A stretch of DNA of 9,432 nucleotides, from positions 1-9,432 of the forward strand of contig DAOVZQ010000056.1 of NCBI GenBank assembly GCA_030635025.1, in the 5' to 3' direction. The translations under genes were made by a program, and so were the position numbers. The notes under the pieces are model-generated. The model saw nothing but the letters and a program-made list of their open reading frames with translations, ran no database searches and was not told the DNA's origin. This document shows, in pieces, positions 1 to 6,746 of the stretch. The first letter of the stretch is position 1, and each line of letters opens with the position of its first letter. The stretch comes from a bacterium (GTDB lineage: Bacteria; Krumholzibacteriota; Krumholzibacteriia; LZORAL124-64-63).

Positions 1-1
1 C

Positions 2-1948
2 TTCGGCAACATGGGCGACAGCTCAGCTACGGGCGTGGCTTTCACGCGCAACCCGTCCACGGGCGAGAACTTCTTCTATGGCGAGTTCCTGGTCAACGCC
101 CAGGGCGAGGACGTGGTGGCCGGCACCCGTACGCCGCAGGCCCTGAACAACGAGGGTCGCGATAATCTGCCCGCGGGCAACCCCATCCGGGATCTGCCCA
201 CGCTCGAAGAGATCATGACCGAGGCGTACACCCAACTGTGTGGTATCCGCGAGAAGCTCGAGGGTCATTACCACGATATGCAGGACATCGAGTTCACTAT
301 CCAGGACGGTCGCTTGTGGATGCTCCAGACCCGTAACGGCAAGCGAACCGGACGCGCCGCCGTACGTGTCGCCGCCGAGATGCAGGCCGAGGGTCTGATG
401 ACCGTCGAAGAGGCCATGCTGGCCGTTGATCCCGAGCATCTCGATCAGCTGCTGCACGACCAGATCGATCCCAAGGCCACACTCAAGGAACTGGGCAAGG
501 GCCTGCCCGCATCGCCGGGCGCCGCCCAGGGCGAGATCGTCTTCTCGGCCGAAGCTGCGGTCGCCGCGGTGGCCGCCGGGCACAAGGTCGTGCTGGTGCG
601 TCGCGAGACCAGTCCCGAGGATATCGAGGGCATGAACAGCGCCGAAGGCATCCTGACCGCCCGCGGCGGCATGACCAGCCATGCGGCCGTTGTGGCCCGT
701 GGCATGGGCAAGCCCTGCGTCGCCGGTTGCGGCGAATTACGGGTCAGCTACCAGGAAGGCGTCATGGAGATCGGCGGCAAGACCTTCAAGGCCGGCGACC
801 TGATCACCATCGACGGGACCAAGGGTCTCGTCATCGAAGGCAAGGTGCCCCTGGTGGCTCCCAGCCTCGAGGACCCCAACCTTCAGACGATCATGGACTG
901 GGCCGACGCCAGACGCCGGCTGGGTGTGCGCACCAATGCCGATTCGCCTCACGACGCCGAGCAGGCCCGATCCTTCGGCGCCGCCGGCATCGGCCTGACC
1001 CGGACCGAGCACATGTTCTTCGGCGAGGATCGCATCAAGAAGATGCGCGAGATGATCCTGGCAGACGACGAGGCCGGACGCCGCAAGGCGCTGAAGAAGG
1101 TGCTACCGCTGCAGCAGGCTGACTTCGAGGGCATCTTCACGGCCATGGACGGGTTCCCCGTCACCATCCGGCTGCTCGATCCGCCTCTGCACGAGTTCCT
1201 GCCGTCGCACGAGCAGAAGGCCGAGATCACGGAACTCGCCGGCGAGTTGGGCGTCTCGGCCAAGATGCTCGAAGAGCGCATCGATTCGCTGCACGAGATG
1301 AACCCCATGCTCGGCCATCGCGGCTGTCGCCTGGGCGTGACCTACCCAGAGATCTACGAGACCCAGGTGGAGGCCATCATCCGCGCCGCCGTCACGGTCA
1401 AGGGCCAGGGCGTCGACGTTCAGCCCGAGATCATGATCCCGCTGGTCGGTGCCGTGCCCGAGCTTTCGGTCCTGCGCAAGATGACCATCGAAGTCGCCAC
1501 CCGCGTGATGGCGGAGATGGGCAGCGAGGTCAAGTACCTCGTCGGCACCATGATCGAGATCCCGCGCGCCGCCCTGATGGCGGACAAGGTCGCCGAGCAC
1601 GCCGACTTCTTCAGCTTCGGCACCAACGACCTGACGCAGATGGCCTTCGGCTACAGCCGCGACGACGCGGGCGTCTTCCTGCCCGAGTACGTCAACAAGT
1701 CCATCCTGCCGTCCGACCCCTTCCAGCAACTGGATCAGGAAGGCGTGGGCCAACTGGTGGCCATGGCCGTACAGAAGGGTCGCGAGACCAATCCCGATAT
1801 CCACTTGGGCATTTGCGGTGAGCACGGGGGAGACCCCAGTTCGATCGATTTTTGCCACCGAGTGGGTCTGGACTACGTGAGCTGTTCGCCTTTCCGTGTG
1901 CCCATCGCGCGCCTGGCGGCGGCCCACGCGGCGATCAGGAACGAGTAG
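2..1948 (+). CDS. ppdK: Pyruvate, phosphate dikinase (5' end cut by window edge)
   Basis: Cytosolic enzyme that interconverts pyruvate + ATP + Pi and phosphoenolpyruvate + AMP + PPi, at the glycolysis/gluconeogenesis branch point. 648 residues are visible, counting the codon at base 2 as residue 1. Residues 1-112 are the end of the ATP-grasp nucleotide-binding domain, with DIEF at 95-98 and LQTRNGKRTG at about 108-117. The phosphohistidine domain carries GGMTSHAAVVARGMG with the swivelling His at residue 227. The C-terminal TIM barrel has TRTEHMFF, the FGTNDLTQ substrate/metal signature (N542, D543) and GICGEHGGDP with the catalytic Cys605. Comparison with the 874-residue Clostridium symbiosum enzyme (His455, Cys831) gives an offset of 226-228 at both sites. 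So about 227 N-terminal residues are missing and there are no large internal indels. The TRNPSTGE and YGEFLVNAQGEDVVAGTRTP segments are typical of the dikinase and not of PEP synthase. No defect is visible. The stop lies one base before the next gene's start. Confidence 0.97.
   Translation, partial: FGNMGDSSATGVAFTRNPSTGENFFYGEFLVNAQGEDVVAGTRTPQALNNEGRDNLPAGNPIRDLPTLEEIMTEAYTQLCGIREKLEGHYHDMQDIEFTIQDGRLWMLQTRNGKRTGRAAVRVAAEMQAEGLMTVEEAMLAVDPEHLDQLLHDQIDPKATLKELGKGLPASPGAAQGEIVFSAEAAVAAVAAGHKVVLVRRETSPEDIEGMNSAEGILTARGGMTSHAAVVARGMGKPCVAGCGELRVSYQEGVMEIGGKTFKAGDLITIDGTKGLVIEGKVPLVAPSLEDPNLQTIMDWADARRRLGVRTNADSPHDAEQARSFGAAGIGLTRTEHMFFGEDRIKKMREMILADDEAGRRKALKKVLPLQQADFEGIFTAMDGFPVTIRLLDPPLHEFLPSHEQKAEITELAGELGVSAKMLEERIDSLHEMNPMLGHRGCRLGVTYPEIYETQVEAIIRAAVTVKGQGVDVQPEIMIPLVGAVPELSVLRKMTIEVATRVMAEMGSEVKYLVGTMIEIPRAALMADKVAEHADFFSFGTNDLTQMAFGYSRDDAGVFLPEYVNKSILPSDPFQQLDQEGVGQLVAMAVQKGRETNPDIHLGICGEHGGDPSSIDFCHRVGLDYVSCSPFRVPIARLAAAHAAIRNE
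1937..1940 (+). promoter_or_regulatory. Ribosome binding site (AGGA) inside the end of ppdK
   Basis: AGGA lies 9 bases upstream of the GTG at 1950, inside the last ppdK codons. It supports the GTG as the start of the VWA gene and suggests the gene is translated by reinitiation or coupling with ppdK. Confidence 0.5.
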
Positions 1949-1949
1949 C

Positions 1950-4202
1950 GTGGAATTGACCTGGTCCATACCCCCGGTTTTGGGGCCTGTACTGGTCGTT
2001 TTCGCTATGGCGGCGGGTCTTTTGATCCGCCGCCTTTATCGTGATACCGAACCCGGGGCAACAACGCCCCGGCGCCGTCTACTGACCGGTCTGCGAACCG
2101 CGGCGATCATCCTGCTCATCTTTGCGCTGGCCGGTCCGGCCTTGTTGCGCACTCTGCGCCGGTCCGTCGGGCCGTCCGTGATCGTGGTGGTCGAGGATTC
2201 GGCCAGCATGGCGTTGCGGGACGCCCCCGGTGGGATAAGCCGCTGGGAACGGGCGGGTCGACTCGCCGCGATTGCGGATTCACTGCTCGCGTTTCATGCC
2301 CCCGGGATAGACGCCGTCTTCATGCGGGGCAACGGCTTGACCGGAGCCGGTGCGTGGCGTCGGGATCGAGGCGGATCCGATTCGGGAGCCTCCATCCCAG
2401 TAGCGCGTGGCACTGATTTGAGAGGCCTGATCTCGGATCTGGCAAAATCCCGGTCCGATCGTTCCCTGAAAGCGATGATCGTGTTGACGGATGGGCACGA
2501 GACGGATTCAGATGCAGGTTCCGCAGGCCTGGCGCCTGCAATGGGCATCAACACCCTGCTTGTGGGTATCGGCGATCCCGAGGGTCCGCCGGATCTCATG
2601 TTGCAGGACCTGCACTACCCGGATACGGCTTTCCAGGGAGACGAAATCGTGGTGGAGGCGACCATCGGCCTCCGCATGATGTCCCCTGAAGAAACCGCCC
2701 GACGTGTGACGCTCCATCTCGTCCAGGATGGAGATACCCTGACAACCGTTGCGGCCGATCCGACACCCGGCGACCAGAGTGTCCGGCTGGAGCTGTCATT
2801 TGAGGCCCGTCGGCCGGGGTTGAACCTCTTTGACTTGACCGTCGAGTCCGCTGACAACGAGCGTTACCTTGCCAACAATCAGGCGTCACTGGCCATTGCC
2901 GTACGTCAGGAACGGTCCCGGTTGCTTCTGTTGACGGGCCGTCCGGGATGGAACGTGCGGGTGTTGGCCGGCGCGGCGTTGAGCGAGTCGCGTCTGACCC
3001 TCGACGTGGCCTATCCCGGACCCTCGGGATTCGTCATCGCCGACAGCCTGGGATCCTGGGAGCCGCCGCAGACGGTCGAGGCGTGGGCCGAGTGGGACGG
3101 TGTCGTCCTGACGGGCACGATCGGCCTCGACGACCGCGTATCGTGGCGGACCCTGGCGGGGGCCGTACGCAACGGTCTCGGCCTGCTCGTCCTGCCCCCT
3201 TTCGAGATCGGAGGCACGGATCGCGAGCTGGTGGCCTTGTTGCCCGTATCGGAGTGGGAAAGCGGGAGAGACGGGCAATGGTTGCCAACGATGACCGAAG
3301 GCGTCCTGGCTCATCCCCTGTTGTCTCATCTGGGAACGGGGGAGGATGGGGGGGGCTTTGCGGATCTGCCGCCCCTGAGCCTGTTAGTGCCGGTTTCGGC
3401 GGCTGTCGATGCCACGGAGCTGCTCTCGGCTTCGTCCCTGCGCGGTGGCGCGGCGTCCCGGCCCTTGTTGTTGACCGGCAAAGCCGGCGCGGGGACGGTT
3501 ACTCTTTTCACGTCCCCCGATCTTTGGAGCCTCTGCCGCTGGCAACCGCCCGCTGGCTTCGCCGAAAATCGTGAGCACGCCGCTGTTCGGCTGGCGCGGA
3601 ACATGCTTGTCTGGACAGCGCTGGGGCGGAGTCTGGCCGGGGTCACGATCGCCGGACATCGCAACCTGTATCGCGAAGGTGAATCCATCACTCTGGAGAC
3701 CCAGGGCCGGGACATGCGCGGCGATGACCGAGGCCGGCCCGTGTCCCTTCGGCTAACGCGACTCGATGGCGACGTGGGAGTGGAAGCCGGGACCTACCAT
3801 CTCGAGGACGTGCCGGGTCGTCCCGGTCGATCCCGAGCCGCATTGCCGCTCTTGCCGCCCGCGCGGTACCAGGTTCAGCCCATCTATGCGGGGACCGACT
3901 CCGCAGCCGGCCCTGCGAGACCGTTCGTAGTCGTCTCCTCCTCACTCGAGGAGATGCAGACCTGGCAGGACCGTCGCCATCTGCGCGGGCTCGCCCGGAA
4001 TTGGGGCGGACCGTTCCTGGACGGCAATGACGAAAGCGTGATCGCTCATCTGTCGGACGCCCTGGCCGCAATGGATTGGTCCGCCGCCACCGTGGAAGCC
4101 GAATCCCGCTCGAGTCTCTGGGCCGGCTGGCCCCTATTCCTGGCCGTGGCCATGCTGCTGAGCCTGGAATGGTACCTCCGTCGCTCCGAAGGCATGTTGT
4201 AA
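1950..4202 (+). CDS. Membrane-anchored VWA protein with glutamine-amidotransferase-like region
   Basis: 750 residues from GTG 1950. The GTG directly follows the ppdK stop, has AGGA 9 bases upstream and keeps the first membrane helix. An in-frame ATG at 1896 would lie inside ppdK, and one at 2007 would cut that helix. Helices at about 9-29 and 48-66 are followed by a VWA-like domain: EDSAS at 82-86 (the metal-site motif, normally D-x-S-x-S, so here Glu replaces the first Asp), GTD at 154-156 and LTDG at 179-182. Residues about 322-560 (LLLLTGRPGW at 325-334, GLLVLPPFE near 411-419, LVWTALGR near 553-560) resemble the class I glutamine-amidotransferase-like fold found in large bacterial VWA membrane proteins. 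I see no catalytic triad, so it is probably non-enzymatic. A beta-rich stretch follows, then a last helix at about 723-743 ending EWYLRR. This architecture is often found beside MoxR ATPase and DUF58 genes; none is here. A role in envelope protein assembly is inference. Confidence 0.85.
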   Translation: MELTWSIPPVLGPVLVVFAMAAGLLIRRLYRDTEPGATTPRRRLLTGLRTAAIILLIFALAGPALLRTLRRSVGPSVIVVVEDSASMALRDAPGGISRWERAGRLAAIADSLLAFHAPGIDAVFMRGNGLTGAGAWRRDRGGSDSGASIPVARGTDLRGLISDLAKSRSDRSLKAMIVLTDGHETDSDAGSAGLAPAMGINTLLVGIGDPEGPPDLMLQDLHYPDTAFQGDEIVVEATIGLRMMSPEETARRVTLHLVQDGDTLTTVAADPTPGDQSVRLELSFEARRPGLNLFDLTVESADNERYLANNQASLAIAVRQERSRLLLLTGRPGWNVRVLAGAALSESRLTLDVAYPGPSGFVIADSLGSWEPPQTVEAWAEWDGVVLTGTIGLDDRVSWRTLAGAVRNGLGLLVLPPFEIGGTDRELVALLPVSEWESGRDGQWLPTMTEGVLAHPLLSHLGTGEDGGGFADLPPLSLLVPVSAAVDATELLSASSLRGGAASRPLLLTGKAGAGTVTLFTSPDLWSLCRWQPPAGFAENREHAAVRLARNMLVWTALGRSLAGVTIAGHRNLYREGESITLETQGRDMRGDDRGRPVSLRLTRLDGDVGVEAGTYHLEDVPGRPGRSRAALPLLPPARYQVQPIYAGTDSAAGPARPFVVVSSSLEEMQTWQDRRHLRGLARNWGGPFLDGNDESVIAHLSDALAAMDWSAATVEAESRSSLWAGWPLFLAVAMLLSLEWYLRRSEGML
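3332..3355 (+). other. G-rich motif with a G8 run (possible G-quadruplex)
   Basis: On the coding strand of the VWA gene: GGG at 3332-3334, G5 at 3338-3342 and G8 at 3348-3355, separated by AAC and AGGAT. The G8 can count as two G3 tracts with a two-G loop, so the stretch formally fits a four-tract quadruplex pattern. It encodes part of a Gly-rich segment (GEDGGGFAD). The G8 is also a slippage-prone homopolymer, and a one-base change would truncate the protein in the amidotransferase-like region. Confidence 0.4.
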
Positions 4203-4230
4203 AGCCGACCTCCCGGATCGGATCGTCCCC

Positions 4231-5988
4231 ATGCAAGACAAGGCCGATGCGTCGACCCGGGTCGCGGTTGCGCGGCTGATCCCGGTTGTATTCCTGTTGA
4301 TTGTCCCTCCGGTCACCGCCGGGATTACACTCAACGAAGTCCTGTACGATCCGACGGGGGCCGACGGGGGGAAGGAATTCGTCGAGCTCTACAATGAGGC
4401 GAGCGTCACTGTCGGTCTGGATGGTTGGCGTCTCCAGTTCGCCAACGGCGCGGTCGGTGACGTGTGGGAGGGCCGCTGGATGGGGTCCGCCGAAGACTCC
4501 ATCTCCGCCTACGGGTTTTTCGTGATCGTGGACCAGGGGTGGCAAGGATTGGCGCCGGATGCCATCGCTTCCCTCTCGCTTCAGAACGGCCCGGACGCGA
4601 TCAGGCTTCTTGAGGACGGCGCCGTTGCGGATCTGCTCGGATACGGCGATCTCGAACTGCCCGAGCTTTACGAAGGCCGGCCGCATCCCGGATCCGGCAG
4701 CGGGGTGGCCTTGGCCCGACGGCCCGACGGACGTGATACCGATGACAATGCCACCGATTGGACCCGGCTGGCCGACGGTACGCCCGGTGCTCCGAACTTT
4801 CCCGCCTTCGGCCTCGAAATCCTGGCGTATCGGGCGGAGCCGCCGAGTCTGCCGTGCTCCGGGGCCGAGGTTCATCTGGAGTTGGGATTCGTCAATGCCG
4901 GCGTGGATACGCTGCCGGCTGCCGTCCTGACCCTGCGAGGAAATGACCGTATCCTGGCCGAAACGGTACATGAAGCCCTCATCCCCGAGGCTGTCGGGCA
5001 TGCCAACTTCATCTGGCATCATGAATCTGACGGCCTTCTCGAACTCTTTCTCAACTGGCCGCTCGACTCCGTGGACGAGGCGTCGGTGACGATTCCCGCC
5101 GGCGGTTTCATGTCCGGACTCCCTCCTCTGATTTTGACCGAAGTGATGGCCGGACCGGAATCCGGTGCGTGTGAGTGGGTCGAAATTTCGGCGCTCGGTG
5201 ATCACCCGGTCGCGCTTTCCGACTATGCCCTGTGCGACGAGGGAGGTACGCCTTCGCCGCTTCCGATTCACGACCTGCAGCCCGGCGACCGGATGATCCT
5301 GGTCCAGGATACCGACAAGTTCACCGCGTGGTGGCGGCAGCACCAACACGACAACACGCCTTGGCCCTGTCCTTTGGTACACCCTGACTTCAACACCGTC
5401 GAACTCGCGGGCAGTTGGCCGACGCTCAACAATACGCCTCCGTCCGACCGTGATTTTGCAGATCGCGTCCACCTGCTGGATACACGGGGGGTGGTCGTTG
5501 ATCACGTAACGCTGGGTTGGGCGGGGGCCGAGGTGCGGACCGGCCGCAGCCTCGAGCGCAGCGGGCCGACTCCGGCTGGTCACACCATGACCCTGTGGGG
5601 CCCCTGTACTGCGGCTGTCGGCTCCACCCCGGGATGTGCGAATAGCCTGGAAGCGGTCGTAGAGGACGAGGGCGCCTTGATCGTGACGAGGAGTGATTCG
5701 GCTGGAGGCGAGGCCCCGGATTGTATCATCTTCAGCTTTACCCTGTATGGCAGCGAGATCAGCTGGAGGCTTGAGATATATGATCTTACGGGTTTCAGAC
5801 TCCGTGATTTGGGAGGGGAGTCCCTGGGGCCTGGGCCGCGACGCGTTTTTTGGGACGGGCGGGATGACAGGGGGCGTCAACCTCCTCCCGAGGCCCTGGT
5901 GGCTCTTCTGACCATCCAGGGAGAGAGCGGGGTGCGGCTCCGGCAACACAAGGCCCTCGTGGTTACTGCGACCGCAGTGCGTCCATGA
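4231..5988 (+). CDS. Exported protein with two lamin-tail domains and a FlgD-type Ig-like C-terminus
   Basis: 585 residues. An N-terminal signal peptide (hydrophobic core about 16-29, likely cleaved near VTA-G at 30/31) sends it across the inner membrane. Lamin-tail domain 1 spans about 31-190: ITLNEVLYDP, KEFVELYN, LDGWRL and the closing GTPGAPN at 183-189. Residues about 194-290 look like a CARDB-type beta-sandwich (LELGFVNAGVDTLPA). Lamin-tail domain 2 spans about 299-471: LILTEVMAGP, CEWVEIS, LSDYALCDEGG, and the closing GSTPGCAN. Residues about 498-580 match FlgD-type Ig-like domains (SWRLEIYDLTG, FWDGRDDRGR), though the usual SGVY step is replaced by PEALVAL. Such C-terminal domains are common on secreted proteins of FCB-group bacteria. 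Seven cysteines (209, 314, 335, 380, 459, 469, 498) allow disulfides. The gene starts 28 bases after the VWA stop with no clear ribosome binding site. Lamin-tail domains are thought to mediate binding; the ligand (protein, DNA or sugar) cannot be told. No catalytic domain is seen. Confidence 0.9.
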   Translation: MQDKADASTRVAVARLIPVVFLLIVPPVTAGITLNEVLYDPTGADGGKEFVELYNEASVTVGLDGWRLQFANGAVGDVWEGRWMGSAEDSISAYGFFVIVDQGWQGLAPDAIASLSLQNGPDAIRLLEDGAVADLLGYGDLELPELYEGRPHPGSGSGVALARRPDGRDTDDNATDWTRLADGTPGAPNFPAFGLEILAYRAEPPSLPCSGAEVHLELGFVNAGVDTLPAAVLTLRGNDRILAETVHEALIPEAVGHANFIWHHESDGLLELFLNWPLDSVDEASVTIPAGGFMSGLPPLILTEVMAGPESGACEWVEISALGDHPVALSDYALCDEGGTPSPLPIHDLQPGDRMILVQDTDKFTAWWRQHQHDNTPWPCPLVHPDFNTVELAGSWPTLNNTPPSDRDFADRVHLLDTRGVVVDHVTLGWAGAEVRTGRSLERSGPTPAGHTMTLWGPCTAAVGSTPGCANSLEAVVEDEGALIVTRSDSAGGEAPDCIIFSFTLYGSEISWRLEIYDLTGFRLRDLGGESLGPGPRRVFWDGRDDRGRQPPPEALVALLTIQGESGVRLRQHKALVVTATAVRP

Positions 5989-6746
5989 GGTGGGTGTGGG
6001 GTCTTCTGGTCGTTCTCGTCTTGAGCCGTCCGCTCGGCGCGCGGGAAATGACGGATGGCTGGGTGTTCACGCCCGAATGGGAGCGGGCCTGTGTCTACGG
6101 CGAGGAACACGATACCGGTCGACTCCGGATTTCCTGTGGAACGGGGCGACTCTTCGGGATGCCGGAATTGCCTCTTCACTCCCTCAGCGGTCGTGCGGCG
6201 CGAAGCACGCTATTCCTTGAAGTGGACTTGCAGACTTTGGGTAGCGACGTGTGGCGCGAGCAGAGGCTCGGTGCGGAGCTGGGGTGGGGACATCGCCAGG
6301 GTGTCGGACTGATCTGGGTCCTGCGCCGGATTGAAACGGCGTATGGGGAGGCCTGGTCGCGTCAGGAGATGATCGTGACCTTGAGAATCGCATCCGGGAA
6401 AACCTGGTCGGCGATCCTCTACTCCGATCCCCTGTCCCTCAGCCAGGATCGGCCCGTGTCCTACCGGTCTCGGTGGTTGGTCCTGCGGGGGAGGCGGAGC
6501 GGGTTGGCGTGGGCCTTGACCGTCGATCGGCGGCGCGGCGAAGCGCCCGAGAGTCGGGCGGCCCTGATGTCGCGCGTGGCGCCTGATGTCGCCTTCGGTA
6601 TTTCAGGCGAACCCGGAACCGGGACGATCGGTCTGACCACGACGTGGTTTCGCGGCGGGCTCTGTGTGCGGACGTCGCACCTGGTTCATCCCGCCCTTGG
6701 CATCAGCCATCGTTGGATGCTGGTTCTGGGGGGGGGGACGCCATGA
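5985..6746 (+). CDS. Exported beta-rich protein of unknown function (possible small outer-membrane barrel)
   Basis: 253 residues; I do not recognise the family. The ATG at 5985 overlaps the preceding stop by four bases (ATGA). There is no clear ribosome binding site, which implies translational coupling. A signal peptide is clear: MRWVW, hydrophobic 6-13, likely cleaved after LGA (residue 19). The mature part alternates hydrophobic and polar or charged residues in strand-sized stretches (about 74-82, 96-101, 106-115, 128-136, 140-147, 161-169, 173-181, 213-221, 225-231). Short Gly/Arg/Ser turns separate them and there is no hydrophobic helix. It ends with RWMLVLGG close to the C-terminus, as many outer-membrane barrels end in an amphipathic strand. 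FGMPELPLHSLSG at 57-69 is a distinctive segment worth searching. Three cysteines occur (36, 51, 227). A soluble periplasmic beta protein is the alternative. A G10 run lies just before the stop, and the stop overlaps the next start. Confidence 0.75.
   Translation: MRWVWGLLVVLVLSRPLGAREMTDGWVFTPEWERACVYGEEHDTGRLRISCGTGRLFGMPELPLHSLSGRAARSTLFLEVDLQTLGSDVWREQRLGAELGWGHRQGVGLIWVLRRIETAYGEAWSRQEMIVTLRIASGKTWSAILYSDPLSLSQDRPVSYRSRWLVLRGRRSGLAWALTVDRRRGEAPESRAALMSRVAPDVAFGISGEPGTGTIGLTTTWFRGGLCVRTSHLVHPALGISHRWMLVLGGGTP
6728..6737 (+). repeat. G10 homopolymer at the junction of two overlapping genes
   Basis: Ten consecutive G bases sit nine bases before the stop codon of the 5985-6746 gene and five bases before the ATG at 6743. 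The run encodes the Gly residues near that protein's end and occupies the place where the next gene's ribosome binding site would be. One added G, or a -1 shift of the ribosome, puts the upstream frame into the downstream gene's frame. One lost G puts it in the third frame. The run could also hide a sequencing or assembly error. Confidence 0.85.

Noticed and set aside
1896..1949. An N-terminal extension of the VWA gene from the ATG at 1896
   Set aside because: It lies inside conserved ppdK sequence and adds an Arg/Ser-rich stretch with no function. The GTG at 1950 with AGGA upstream is preferred.
1103..1969. A 288-codon minus-strand frame, and another at 23-682
   Set aside because: Both are antisense to ppdK, whose catalytic motifs are intact. 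The translations are His/Asp/Leu-rich mirrors of conserved codons, not proteins.
3688..5949. A 753-codon open frame on the minus strand
   Set aside because: It lies antisense to the end of the VWA gene and nearly all of the lamin-tail gene, both with clear domains. Its translation is rich in Arg, Pro and Gly with no recognisable domain. Long antisense frames are expected in GC-rich coding DNA.
6644..6742. An N-terminal extension of the barrel gene from the ATG at 6644
   Set aside because: It overlaps the previous coding region by about 100 bases and would place a clear signal peptide about 33 residues inside the protein. The ATG at 6743 fits better.
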